DNA of 64,000 bases, from the NCBI RefSeq assembly GCF_000003815.2, contig NC_049992.1, positions 18,296,867 through 18,360,866 on the forward strand, given 5' to 3'. The position numbers and the translations under genes were made by a program. Under the pieces are notes generated by a model. The model searched no databases and was not told the DNA's origin. It worked only from the letters and a program-made list of their open reading frames with translations. The stretch's first letter is position 1. Every line of letters starts with the position of its first letter. Shown one piece after another: positions 11,078 through 26,000 of the stretch. The DNA is from Branchiostoma floridae. Taxonomy: Eukaryota > Chordata > Leptocardii > Amphioxiformes > Branchiostomatidae.

Positions 11078-14000
11078 GTAAGTTGAGGTTGAATTTCAAT
11101 ATCAAGGGCACACCTGTTAAGTATCATTTGTTCTCAATATAGGGTAGGAATGGGTTCAGAAAATTCAGGTACAGGTACGTTTCAAATACCGTAGTTACCA
11201 ACCTAGGATTGATATGATGTGTTCAAAAATTCATACTTTCCCAGAACTCTCGTAGAGTGGAATTACCAGTGGAAGTACAGTAGGGGCATCTTCTCTGGGT
11301 AATTTTAAAGAACGCTTGCAGATAGATGTGCAAAAGATAGGTGTGACGGGTCCTACGGTGTAATATAACCAGCTGCTGCCACGCCGTGTGCCTGCGAAGC
11401 TGGTGTGTTATGCCGAACGGCGGTTATACCGGCTATACGGATACAGATACAGAAGAAATAGTCATGCCTACAGAAGATCAGTAAGTAAGTAAGAAAAGAA
11501 GACATTTTTGTTTGTTTCTTGATACTAGTATGGGTTTGACAAGTGGATAGTTTGAACAGTATGTCTGAATAAAGACCTTTTATACAATTTGCACTACTGT
11601 TGAACATTGTAAGTATGTACACGGTCCTGATACCGATATACTCTCAGACACTGAAAGAAATACAAAAGACAGTAAATTGGAAACAAGGTCTACAAATCTC
11701 ATTACACCACTTCAAAGAGAATCGTCTCTGCCGGTTCGTCATCGTTTGATCAAGTTGGGGAAAGGAGAATCTAATTTGCGTCAATGCCCGGAAGAGTTAA
11801 GAAGTCTAATTTCACGATTCCATTTAATAACTGTCTGTCTAGATTTGATTACATGAACGCAATATGAGGGGGTAATGCAATTTGTTCTTCAAAGCTTTCT
11901 TTCCTGTCAACCGATATGACTTGTTAGGCTCTCATATAAACTAATATGTACATCAGAATTGCACACAAAATTTCTGTATGTTATACTGGTTGAGAATGAC
12001 CTCATACATAGGTTACAAAATACATGTACTCTAACTGTATTATGTTACATTGTATAGTGCTGTAAAAGGTGACCAATAGAGAGGGTAGAAGACATTTTCT
12101 ACTGCTACCTTCAGTTATGATGTTAGAAGCCATCAAGGCAACAGAGAACACTAAACAGGGAGCCTGACAGTGTGTTATTCCAATACTGAGTAGGTGATGG
12201 TTAAGAAATGGAATCTGAGTCCCATCAGTTTTGAATTACCTGTACAAATGTATAACCCCCAAACTATGTATTAGTCTATCATCCTTTTTGCAGCCTCAAT
12301 TCTAATGACGTTGGTACATTTGTACATGTATGTAGATTTTTCCCTAGGACCTGATTTTCACCTGAGTTATGCCTTATGGCCTCAATCTTGCAAGACATTT
12401 AGTATGATTTACAAGGCCTAACATACAAAATGTACATGCATGTACATGTCAATAACAGCAGAAGCAATCCATTGTGCTTGGCTGCAAATGCAAGCAAAAC
12501 AACATAAATATTCTTAACCATTAGAAATGCACTCCAAATCCAATAAAAAATGACTGCATTATGGAGCAAACAAAACTATCCAACCAACACAGAAAGAGTT
12601 GGGACATTTTTGTAAATATTTCTCTTTGCAAGCTTAATCCTTCATCAATCTTGCAGCTTTAATTCTGACATTTGCATCAAAATTTCTCACCAGTTTTAAC
12701 CATTAGAAATGCACTCCAAATCCAATAAAAAAATGACTGCATTATGGAGCAAAGAAAACTATCCAACCAACACAGAAAGAGTTGGGACATTTTTGTGAAT
12801 ATTTCTCTTACCAAGCTTAATCCTTCATCAATTTTGCAGCTTTTAGTTCTGACATTTGCATCTGAATTTCTCCCCAGTACAAGATCCGGATTCGAACCCC
12901 TGTGTAGGCAAGGACTGCAGATACGGCAGCTCCTGTGTCGTGGACGGCTCCACCGCGAAGTGCGTCTGTCCGGTTTGCGACGAGCAGATCGAGAGCACGG
13001 TGTGCGGCGATGACGGAAACGACTACAAGAATGAGTGCGAGATGAACAAAGCTGGCTGCTCCAAAAAGGAAGAGATCACTCTTAGGTTTAGAGGGAAATG
13101 CAGTAAGTATTACAAGTAACAACTACCATCTCTGTGAAAACGGAAAAATTTTTTTCTGTCTATCTGCATGTTTGTCTTTGTGTGTGTCCGCAGTTGTTTG
13201 AAAGGCAAGTTAAGTTGGCCGGGTTCAACAATGGCATGTGGTGAATCATTGCTCCACCTCTACAGTTACTTCAGGTCTCTAAGGTTGCTCAGTTAACTTG
13301 AATCCTTTTATAGTCTAACATCTCTTACTACCATTGAAGAGGTTACTCTAGATCTTACTAGTAATACTACTTGATAATGGTAAGAGAAGACAAATGACAC
13401 AATAGCTGAAAAGGCATTGTTCTCTAAAATAAAATGTCAGTACAAAACATTCAAAATGTCTTTTACAAACTGCAATTTTGCTGCTTTCATCATCTGTCTG
13501 TAAATGACTTTAGCATGTGTTACCCTTCTTAATCTCAAAGGCAAATGTAAGATATTACATTGTATGTATGAAGTTGTATACGGACAAGTCTAAGACACAA
13601 GTGTTGAACTAACCTGTCCCTGACTCTTCCCCCAGACCCCTGCGATGGCTTCAGTTGTGACAAGGGTGTGTGTATCCTGGATGACAACAGGAACCCACAG
13701 TGCAGCTGTACACAGGAATGCCCTGCACCAGATCCCCTGGCTAGGGTAAGGAACCTTATTAAATCGTCTATGTGGTCTGGGCCGTCTCCAGTATTTAATT
13801 TTTTTTCGGTTCCACTCATGGTTTGGTAGCCCAATTATTGCTGTTTTTCATCGTTAAATCTGTCATTTTAAGCTAGCGAAAATACATTTTCATCAGTTTC
13901 ACATTATGACGTTCAGATGTTTTAGACATATAAAGTAAAATTTTTCTCCATCCCAACTTCATGTACATGTAACAAATTTCTGTCCTGTAATAGATTAGGA

Positions 14001-17000
14001 CAGGTCCTGGAAACGGCCTGGAATATGGTTGAAGAAACCATGTAGTTCTGTGCATACATATGTATCTTTTGACACATGGATGTCTTCAGAGTATTGCATT
14101 AAGTGTAGGGATAATGTTTCTCTGTCTGTATTTGGCCTAGGTCTCATTTCCAAACCGGCATTCCTTTGGGCTGTTTGCGGAAACAAAAATAAAAGTGTTT
14201 ACCAAGGAATATACACAAATTACATTTGTATGGCCATGACTAATTTTGTTTACGTTTGTGTTTTGTTGCCTTTTATATCATATTTTTCGTTTCCAAAAGC
14301 TACCCGGTCAGGCCCCAGGTTGGGAATTGGGCCTTACCGAAATTATGTGTTGTAAAAAACATTGTGAGCCTCATGTATGAATGAATGAATGGCTGAAAAT
14401 GTTGAGGATTATTTACATCTTACTCCTTCTCCCAGATTTGTGCCAGTAATGGGAAGACTTACCCCAGCGAGTGTCAGATGAACAAGGAAGCCTGCGAGAT
14501 GGGGAAGGACTTAGAGGTGGTGGACAGGTCACAGGGATGTGAAGAGCTCTACAAGGAAGGTCAGTGGAAAAGATGGTCACTGTAGAAGTCTAAGATTATG
14601 TCATTGCTTTGAAAAGAAATGCTTGACTGTGTAGCTATGGTCAATTTTTGATAGAAAATGACTAAGCGCTGAAAGCTTGGCAATGCTTCTTCATATACAT
14701 TTTCAGTGGAAACAATGTTACAATATGGAGTTCAGTTTGCTTTCAATGTTTTTATCGCTTTGAAGAGAAAGGGGACTAGGAAACGCAGGGTATTCTGAAT
14801 TGGAATGTACATGTACTTCCGTTAACAAGATGATATAGAATGGCCTTATTCCTTTCTTGTCATGAGATTTAGGTAGATATTTTTAAGAAACTTTCCTTAA
14901 CCCTTAAACTGCCAGAGTTTCAGCCCTATAAAATGCTATCAGTGCCAGGTTGGCCGCTGACCTCCAAAAAGAAACCCCCGAACAAGGCCGAAGTCCCTAA
15001 CTTCCGGGGTTCGTGCGCTACACGCACGCAGAGCTACTACTTGGGGATAATACGCTATCCCGGATATATCCGGGCGCAGCACACAGGGCATGTATATGTG
15101 TGCCGGATATATCTGGTTTTGTCAGTTAAAGGGTTAAGGTTCAAGCAAATTAGTTGCATTCAGAAGGAATAACCCAGAATGTTTGGTACTTTACAGACAA
15201 AGGGAAGGCAGTAGAAGGCACCTTTGCTCTGTCAGAGCTGGACCGTAGACCCGCTGAGTTCCGGGCAACACTGGACGACCCCACCTCACCTGAGTACAAG
15301 GATCTCAAGGACAAGTTGGAAAATGCTGTAAGTAGTTTTAGGATATAGGATGAAGGAGAATTCTTTGTACACAACCAGTGGGTACTTACATAGCTTACGT
15401 TTCGATGTCTCTCAGACACCTTCTTTAGAGCTTCTAACTGGAGTTCTGCTTCTCACCGCTATATGTAGCTGATGTAGGTGGCGCTTTTGCTGAAGAAGGT
15501 GTCTGAAAGACATCGAAATGTAAGCTATGTAAGTACCCACTGGTTGTGTACGAAGAATTCTCCTTCATCCTATGTTCTACCAACCTGATGAAACTATTTT
15601 CGGAAGTTTTAGGATATAGTTTCCTAGAACTGCATGTATCATGGAGTTGACCCTATTATGATCATTGCAGTACAGACTCATCATGGAAGTTGCATCCTCG
15701 AAATAGCTTTAAATATTGCTTACAGGTAGATATGCAAAGGCTAGGTGTGACAGGTCGTTCAGTGTAATGTAACCTGCAAAGTTGGTGTATCATGCCAAAA
15801 GGCGCTTATAGCAGCTATACAGATACAAAATCTGCACACACCATATCTTATATGTGTGTAGTAAGTCCTGTTTATCTTTGGGCTGTAGAAAAATATCTTA
15901 AAACTAAAGAGGCATGCTTTCCCTATTTTTTGTTGAGTTTAAAGCATGATTAAGTTTAGAACTTGATAAGAATTGGCCTTCCACAGAATAACTAAATTCT
16001 ATACCACCCCCAGTCCAGATTAGCTTAGATTAGAAATTAGACACAGATTAGAAATAATCTCCAAGCAGATCCTACGGTAGCATAAGATTGTATAAAAAAA
16101 TTAGCTGCCAGAGGAGTGAAGCCGGCCAAGGAGTGTCCAGTGACTCAGATGACTCCCTTTGGCCAGCTGTACTCTGTAGCCAGCTTTGATACTATTTTAT
16201 GCCACTGGTAAATCTGCATGGAGATTATATTAGAAACACATACAAACATGTATAACTGATGTGCTTCTTTTGTGATATTTTCCATAGCTTGAAGCCTCCC
16301 TGGGCCCTGGCAGAGAAGTCAAAATCATCGGGTTCAAGGACGGAAGCATCAAGGTCATTTTCCAGATTGTCTTGCCGCCTCGCTCCCGAGACACACCCGA
16401 GGACGTCAAGGACAAACTGATGGACGCAATTCAAGACGCTCCTGACTTAGACATCAAACCTGGCACCTTGATGGTAGTAGAAGCAGGTAAACATTGCTCA
16501 GAAATAGTTCAACACACTAGTATCTCGCACAATATTGTATATGGTAGACACAGGGATCGACACCGAGGACTTGGGAGCTGCCATGAAAGATCGTGTGTAT
16601 TGGAGAAATGTTGTGCAACGCCTTACCCCGCCCGCCAGGGACGACAGATGATGATGATGATGATGATGGTAGAAAAATGCATTAATGTACTTTCCCAAGT
16701 TAAGCAACACTGTGTTGTGTTAGCTGGTGACAACTGAACTCACTTGTGTGTAATCGTTTAGATATTTCCTCAAAACTGAAATCAGGTTTGGTAGCATACA
16801 CAAAGAAACGAAAGCATAGCAATAAAAAATCAGACTTTTGTAAACTGCAGGAGATAAGAAATAAACATGACTAAAGTTTGGGTATTCTACAAGATCCTTT
16901 TGTTGTTCTAATGATCATACAATTATATGTATATTGTATGTGTATATGTCACATCAGCAACAGAGACAAACGTTCTGAAGTAAAACACGTCTGAAGTAAA

Positions 17001-20000
17001 ACACTTTGTTCCCATTGCAGAGTCCTGCTTTGGCCAAGTCTGTGAGTTCAGTTCGGAGTGCACGATCGACCCGCGTACAAAAGACGCCACCTGCAGCTGC
17101 GAGTCCATTAAGTGCGACGAGTCGTACGTTCCCGTCTGCGGAGACAACAGGGTCACCTACAACAACGACTGCCAACGCAAGCAGGCCGAGTGTCGGGAGC
17201 AGAAGCCCATCCTCGTCAAATACAACGGCAAATGTGGTGAGTGGTGATTGGAGGAGCACTTGTTTTTTATCTTCGAAAAGTTAAACCTTTTTCTGCTAAG
17301 GCTTAAGTCTCAATTCCTAACCTGGGCCCGACCGAGTGGCTTTCGAAAACGGAAAATATGCTATAAAAGGCAACAAAACACACTGAATGGAAAAAAATAG
17401 TCATGAGCATAACTTGTGTATATTCCTTGATATTTTTCGTTTCCGCAAACATTCTGGCTGGGGCCCGGTTTGGAAATGGCACCTAAGCCTAATCCAGCCA
17501 AATTTATTGGTGAAAGATTGAGGTAATAGTGAAAAGTTTACTCTTTCTCAATGTGAAGAAAGCAACTATTATGAACCATCGTCCAACATTATACTGTTTT
17601 AAAATGCAAAGAATCCCTTCAACTGGAATGTATACGTAGCTGTACATGTAACCTACCTTTAAACCTTTATTCTTTTTCATGTGAGAATTCCACCAGCTCT
17701 AGATGTAATCTAGAAAATCAGTTTAATATGCAATATTAAGCATGAGACAAACTGTAAATTCCGTCTTCCTTACAGCCCCAGAAAAAGATTTCTTCTGTGA
17801 AAACGTGAAGTGTGGATTCGGCGCCACCTGCACGGTCATTGACGGCAACCCCATGTGCGAGTGTGACACGGTCTGCCCTGCGGAATTCCGCCCGGTGTGC
17901 GGCTCGGACGGAGTGTCGTACAACAACATGTGCTACCTGCAGGCCGAGGCCTGCGAGAAACAGCAGGAAATCCGCAAGGTGGACGACAGGCTCTGCAGTA
18001 AGTTAATATTCATTTTTTGTTTATCAGTTGATAGAATTTTCATCTAACAGTGACATCTTATTAAAGGTATACACACGTACCTCCAAATTTTCGATGGCTA
18101 TCAGTCCATCTTTGTTCACGGAGTGACCTAGTCTCACGGGAGTGTGGCTAGGTCGAGACTTGTTTATTAGCTTTTACCAGATACAGTGATTTATGAATGG
18201 ATGGAGAGATGATATAGGGGGTAATGTACTCACCTTTTAAAATTGTTTCAGTCTACATAATCAAGCTTCATAGTTAACTGCGTACACTCCTTTTTCTCCT
18301 TACCGTGAAATTAAGTCACCGCAAAAATTAATAGTGAATTTGGATATTTATGTTGTTTCTGTCAGTAGTTTAAATGTACTCAATGTCTTCAGTGCGATAC
18401 TTTTGTTGCTTCTACTAAGTTGTAGTACGTATACTTTGTTCATTCATTCATAACCTCATTTGTTGTTGTTGTTTTAACTCGTTTATTTCATGGGATTCAT
18501 TGTCATCCATGCCATCCATTCATCATTACAAGTGTGTGATAACATCATTTGTTTCCGTGTTCATTACAATAACTGTGTTTGTCTATCTAATATATACAAT
18601 GCACATGTCTCTGGTCATCATCGAAGCAGACAGACAAACAACAAGCAGATGCAAAGTGCTAAGCTGTAACGCTCCAACATACATTATATTAGGCCATCAA
18701 TAATGATAATCTTTATGTCATACCTGTGACGCGAAAACGTTTGATACGGGTGTTCCGGACCGGGCCATAACTTCCGTATCAGACCGGTTCGAAAGGCCTA
18801 TCACACAGGCTCCATTCGAATAAATCGAATTGTTTTGAGCGGGCCGAGTGCGGCGCCATCGAATGTTCGAATACCTGATTCAGACGTTGGAACATTACTG
18901 TTGCAACACTTTTTGTTCGAGGGCACCAAATTTGTTCAACTTCTGGCGCATTTTGCATCAAAACAGGGTTTTTCTTAGGTGGGTATGACATAAATAAAAA
19001 TACAACACGGTGTATTCCGCATCACCCTCGGTCCCAGCCCTCCCGCGGGTCGGATTGGTCGTCGGGCGATTCGACCTGCCGTTGGGCTGACACCTCGAGA
19101 GATGCGGAATACACCGTGTTGTATTCTATATTCATTGCAAAGTCATGCCCAAGGGCTAATTGCATACAAAGTAAAGCAGTAGTGGTATACATAAACATAC
19201 TTAACGAAGAAGGAAAATGATACTCATGGATAGATCAAAAGGGAATAACGACTTATCTATATTAATGATAATTAGCTTTAGTTCTTAAAATGCACAACAT
19301 GACTGTGAAATATACTCCACTTTTCATACAGCAGAACTTGTTGCACCGACAGAGGGGTACTTTAAATTCAATGGTAGGCACCAGTAATTCCACCACCACA
19401 GGAATTAAGGGGAAAAGGAACGAATTCGATCCCCTCCCAAACAAGTCCCTTTCATTGGTTTATGTTGTAAGGTTTCCTACAATCTGTGGTTCTTAATTTG
19501 TGGTTCTTATTTTCGTTTAGATTAAATCTCGGAATGCCTTGGTGCGGATTGATGCCATAATTTGTGCTAGCAGGGGTTATTCTAGGCATGAACAACTTCA
19601 AAAACAAGTCACACTATGTGTAAATTTAGATTCTGGTATGCAGGAAGCTTTAAAGATGGAATGCCATACATTTCCCCTCAAGCAAGAAGCTCAAAGGAGC
19701 TGCTATTTCTACACTCATCAGTGTGATAAGGTGTTACTGACCTCCATGTGAACTCTCACCTCTGACATTAAGTGTTTACTTCTGGTGTGGTTGTTGGCTT
19801 TGTGATACTAACCTTTGAACTGTGATCTTTGACCTGTAGGTGCTACATGGATGTTTGTTAATCAAGGTAGCAGAAAACAGTATTTTGCATATAGGAATTT
19901 TCATGGTGAGAGGCTTCGATGCTTCAGAGTTTATAGTTGGGTGCACAAAGAAGGAATAAATCAAATATGTTTGATGCCAATATTGTGCTAGAATGTGTGA

Positions 20001-23000
20001 AAATGAACTTAAATTTGTTGGCCCTCTTTTATATGAGGTCATGTAAACTGCAGCCAATGCGCTGAAATTCACACCAACCAAACAAACATCATAATTCAAC
20101 TCACAGAGTCTCAAACTGACCTATACCCCTGTCAGTTTCTGCCTCACATACATATACAAAAGAATCTTTACAGTTGTTTTTTTCCAAACTACTATTGACT
20201 ATCGTGGGTTTGTATGAATACTGTGTTCTGCGACCTCAAAGAACAGGGACATTAGTATTTCATGCTTTCTTACATTGTACATTATTAACAAAACCTGTGT
20301 TTCCTTCATAGATGGCTGTGAGAACACCACTTGCAGGTTTGGAGCGATCTGTCAGAGCAGCAGCTCAAACGAGGCTCTGTGTGTCTGCCCCAAGGCTTGT
20401 ATTGAGGTAAGCTTTCGTTGTCATCTTAAACTATCAGTTAAAGTTCGAATTAGTCGAGTAGGAAAGTTCAGGACATCAAAGCGACTAATTCGTACATGTA
20501 AGCCAGAACCTGTCATCGTTATAAAAATTTTTCTGCCAAATGTGTATATATTATGTATACTTGATTGTGTTCATCTGTAACCATCCTGTCTATAGACATG
20601 AAAGTTAAAAATTGTAGTTTTAAGGAGTGTAGCTGTTTGTGTGTGATATTTCGTCACACTTTCTTGTCTTGGAGATAAAATTCTACCATCATTACTGATT
20701 AAATCTTACTTCTCAACCCCCTCCCCCCCCACACACACCATAGCATCAATGATGAACTATTTCAGAAGTGGTGGTTCCTTGTTCTGCTTGGTTTTAGCCA
20801 AATAGACACGTTGTGTAACTGGGTTTTGTGGTTTCACCTCCCCTACACTACAGGTGTATTCTCCTGTGTGTGGCTCTGATGGTAAAACCTACTCCAACAA
20901 GTGTGAGCTGGAGGTGGCTTCCTGTAACCTGCAGAGGGACATCAGGGCGGTGGCTGACATGCCTTGTGGTACGTACCATAATAAAGCAGATGTGTATGAT
21001 ACTAGTACCTAAGAGGTATCATTGTGTGAAATGTTAATTAAAAGTGGCTGCATGACATTAAAAATAATTATTTGTAGAACTAGAATGTGTGAAGTTGTGG
21101 AAATCAATCTGCTACGTTGTCGCTTTGTTTGGCTTATTTATCACTTATACAGTGCCCCTTTGTTGTAGAATCGCATTTTCGGTTAGTGATAGGCGTTTTC
21201 AGTCGTAAGTGATATGTGTACATATCCTATGGGACCGAAAACCTAACTCGAAAATCAATTAGAATGCAAATATAATGGCGTGAATTTCATAGAAAACCAC
21301 ATGAAAGTATAGACATCTTTCAGGTACATTGAAGGACATAGATTTTGTCCTTGTCACAACTTGCGCAATTTGTGAGCTTTTCAGTTGAATCATCATCATC
21401 ATCCGGGTGTGCTGGTTGCACGGATGGCCATGACTCTCTTCCTCCATCCTTCCCTATCCTCCATAGCCTTGGGCAGTTCTTCAGCCAAGCAGCCTTGAAT
21501 AAACTGGATTTAAGATATATTTTACGCTTTCCACTTGCCTGCCCCTTGCAGAGGATATGGAGTGTGGAGGCACGCGCTGCGGCCCCTACCAGGAGTGTGT
21601 GGACGACAAGTGCCAGTGTCCCACCGCCTGTACTGCGATTTACGACCCCGTCTGCGGGAGCGACGGCAAGACCTACGGCAGCGAGTGCAAGCTGGCGGTG
21701 GAGGCTTGTCGGGACGGACTGTCCGTCGTGGTGCAGGCGCCCGGACCGTGTGAATTCGAAGGTTCTGGGTCCGGATCAGGAGGTACGGTTGTTGGCAAAT
21801 CTGTAGAGAATAGAAGTAATCTCTTATGTAACTCTTCAATTGTTCAACTTAGCTTAGGAATTACATTTTGTAGATATACATGTATAGTGTATTAGGAAAA
21901 CATCTTTTGTCAGGTTTAACTATAATTAGGGTCACAGACGGTTGCATTATCTCTCTCCAAAGTTAAGCATTGCTGTCATAATATGTTAATATCTTCAGCA
22001 ATACATCAAGGAAGGTTAGACATACATGTAATATGATATGCCAAAAAGCAGTTACTCACCAAGCAACGGGTATGATTTTGGAAACGGTCAGACATTACTA
22101 TTTCAGTGAATAACTGCTATTTGGCATATCTTCAGCCATATCTGAAAAAGATGGGAAATGATAGATCTGTTGTATCTGTATCGTGCTGTTTTGTCATTAA
22201 AGTTGTGTTAACTATCTTGATACACAATCATAATAGTCAAACTTGTACAATCAGTTTCTACCTCCAAATATGAACCTCCAGGCCAATGTGACCCTTTTTG
22301 GTAGTCTTTCCCAATTGACACAAGAATTAATAGTACTGTCTACAGTGACCACCTGTCTTCATAGACCAGATGTTCTTCTATGAGTGGTCTTTTGGACGGG
22401 TTTGACTGTGATAGATTTGATAAATATAGTATTAGTCTGATGTTTAGTCCCCATAGATTTAGTATTTTTCCAACAGTATCAGCACTAACTTACTAACTAA
22501 CCACATTTCCAGCCTCCCAGCCCAGTTCGGTAAGGTTCTACTAACACGTTGTACTCACTGCAATCGATTGACTCTTGAATTCCATCAGAAGAGCCGGACG
22601 AAGGTTCTGGGGGTGGACCCCGCAACCCCGACGACGAGTTTGACTTCTGCGACGAGGGAACCAACTGCCGCTTTGGCGGGAAGTGTATGGACATGGACCC
22701 TGACTCTGAGGGAGAGGAGTGCATCTGTGAGACCAAATGTTCCGGGGTAACAATGAAGCTTTATTTTTCAGAAATTTAAAGCCATAAACATTGACTTGTC
22801 TTCTCTCAAAATTATCATACATTATGATAACAATGAGAAGGTGGGCCGATATTATGTTGACTTCCTCGAAAGTGATTGTGGAATGTTTTATAATGTAAAT
22901 CATTGTGTGTACTATTAAGAAGACAAGACCTCTGACCTCCTCCACCCTTGAAATCTTGCAAAATGGCTTGTATCAAGACTAAATGAAGGTTGAAAAAATG

Positions 23001-26000
23001 CTTTGGAGTCACCATTCCACAGATAAGATTAAAGTATTCAACCGAGAATAATTTCATCAGGTTGGTAGGTCATACTCATAGGATAGTAGATATTGTAGTT
23101 AATCTTACCTGCTGATGTTTCGATGCCTATTAGACATCTTCCTCAAAGCTTCTAACTGGAATACTGCTTCTCGCCGCAAAAGCGCCACCTACATCGGCTA
23201 CACATAGCAGCGAGAAGCAGAACTCCATTTAGAAGCTCTGAGGAAGATGCCTGATAGGCATTGAAATGTCAGAAGGTAAGAAAATTAGTACTATCCTATA
23301 CCTTTCCATAATAACAACTTGTGTTCCTTTCTGTTTTGTTTAGGACATCAAGCCTGTGTGTGGCAGCGACAAAGAGACCTACGACAACGAATGCCGCCTG
23401 AAGCTTGCTGCCTGCACCTTGCAAAGAAACATCCGATTGATGAGCAACGGGCCCTGCCCTGATCGAGGTACAAGCGTGTCACCATTTCTGACATAGACTA
23501 CATCATGCTCTCTTTTTGCCGTAACAGTTACGTCATCATAATAATCTCCTGACAATTCTTGCTCCGCCTGCTTTTTGCAGCTACTTCTAATTCTCTTAAC
23601 TTGTCTCCTTTATCAACTCTTAATGCTTTCTGTACTCGGTAACCATCGACTCTCTATACGGAAAAGTAACATCATTATTGGTGATGGTCTTGTATGCTGA
23701 AAAAAATGCCCCTTCTCCTAAACTGCAGGATATGTACCAATTTCTGCCATTCCAGACTCGTATCTGTCATTTAATATAATACTGAACTGGCAACCATTGA
23801 ATCTCTAAACCAAAATCTCCATTCTGTACAAGCCCTTATGAAAAACCTCTCACTATTTCGCCGACTCAAACGCTCAATCGCATCTGCATCACATAAGGTG
23901 CCTATGGTGGCCTATAGTGTGCATGCCATATGGTGGTGAAGTGTAAAATAACCTGATTACTCTACCACTGTACATCTCTCTCAAAAAGATTATCAGAATT
24001 GCTGATATGTCAGCTTTTAAAAAAACATGAAATGATGGCAAAACTAGCAGCAGAAAGATTAGTTCTCAGTTTTTGTAAAGTGATAAATCTTCCATTTTTA
24101 GACCCAAATTTCCAACCATTTATTTTAGAATATTTCCAAGCTAAATGTTCAAATTCATGAAGTGTGACTTTTTGAAGAATCAACCAAAATGATGCCCAGT
24201 ATTCATTGGTTGTGTCAAAGTGCTTAAATGTATATTTTGTTCTGTGAGGCTTGACGGCAAAATAGCACTGTGGAAAAGCAATTTTCTACTATAACAGTAT
24301 AAGAAGCTAAAAGCAATATAATGTCAACTATACATCAAGGTATACATCAACCACACTACCGCAGTAGTGTTGAAAGAATACGAATTCAAATGCTAATGTT
24401 GAACGTTAGTCTGTATGGAGAGTCGTTGTTGCCGTGGGAACTGACACGCCCACCTCATCTTCTTCTCACTTGTGACCTCCCATTTGCATCCTAGTGAAAG
24501 TGTTTCGGCAACAGTTTTTCTCGGATGGTAAGTGTGTGTTCTCTCATATGGAAGGGCGCTAACACCAGTGGGGAAACGGAGAGACTTGTAGTACATCTGC
24601 ATGAATGTACAAATTGACTATGTATTCAAATTTATGTTTGTCTAATAGACAAAATAGCACAGTTATCAAAAAAAAAGTTAAAAACAGTAGAAGCTTCTTC
24701 ATTCAAATCAAAGCTAGTATTGATACCAAGAAAATTACACAAGACAATTGTATTCGTCAAGATGTTGATTTTTCTACTTTCTTAGCAGTAGTACTCAAGT
24801 CCCACCTTTCCCCATTCCCTGCTTGTATTTCATAATGTGGGAGGTGTGTCTTGGTTAAGGAAAGTAGATTGCATGAGATGGGTTCTTCTTCCCCAAAACC
24901 CTTCTGCCATAGCTGCTTTTCCTAACATATTTCAGGATTCCTGGAGGAATGTAAGAGCTTCAGGCTGGCTGTTCTAGTATTAGGAAACAAAGTTTATTTC
25001 GTACATAGCTCATGTTGCAGGTTAATTTTTGCTTAATTTAGATATTGTATTAAGGTTCTATTTCAGGTATGCCAGTTCTGTTCTGTTCAATGTTTTGGAC
25101 ACACATGTATAGGCTTACATGTAGTTTAAACTTTTGTTTCAGCCTGCATGCTTTCTTACCCATATGAAGGAACTATACAGGAATTAATGAGAGCTTTGTG
25201 GATCGTTCTTATATTTCTTCATTATGGGCATGTTATGATTTAGCTCATAAGTTTGTAGCTTCTTAAGGTTAAAGAATAAACAGCATAATATCCATGGTGC
25301 TACATAACAATTACTCATTCAGCAACTGGATGGAATTTGCTACAGTCAGAGGATTCAGACAACTCCTTCTGTCTTTCGTGAGTGACTAGATATTAAGTGT
25401 CGGGATATGCTCTCTGAAACGTCTGACCATTTTCAAATTCTATCCTGTTGCGGGAGTAAGTGTTACGATGTTTATTCTCATTGCCTCTGTGTGACCTTCT
25501 TCGACATGGTGTTCATGGCTTGTGTGCTGTTTCTCAGTCCCCCCTGCCCCTAAGACTGACTGTAAGGAGACAACCTACAAGTGCTGTCCGGATGGCAAGA
25601 CTCCCGCTGCAGGGGCTGGATTCGCTGGCTGTCCAAGTAAGTCTCAAAATCTTTATTATATATTAAGTACATTGTAATTTAAATTTTTTTTTAGTCTGCT
25701 GCTTATGGGTACCAGAGGTCCTTATCTGGGGCATGTAAAACAAGAAAGCTTCTGAAAAAAGCTGGCCGGTGCGTATTTTGGAAAAAGCCTGGATGTTAAA
25801 CAAAATCACATGAAAAAAGAGTTTTTAAACATCGAATTATTGAATTGGTCTGTCTTCTATTAAAAAAATATTACATGAGATTTGTCTAACAAAGAAAAAA
25901 AATTGTTACAAGTGGGGTTCGAACCCACGATCTACGGCTGCAAAAGCAAATCGTTATATCCACCCAGCGCGTAGACCGCTCGGCCACGCAAGCTGATTGC

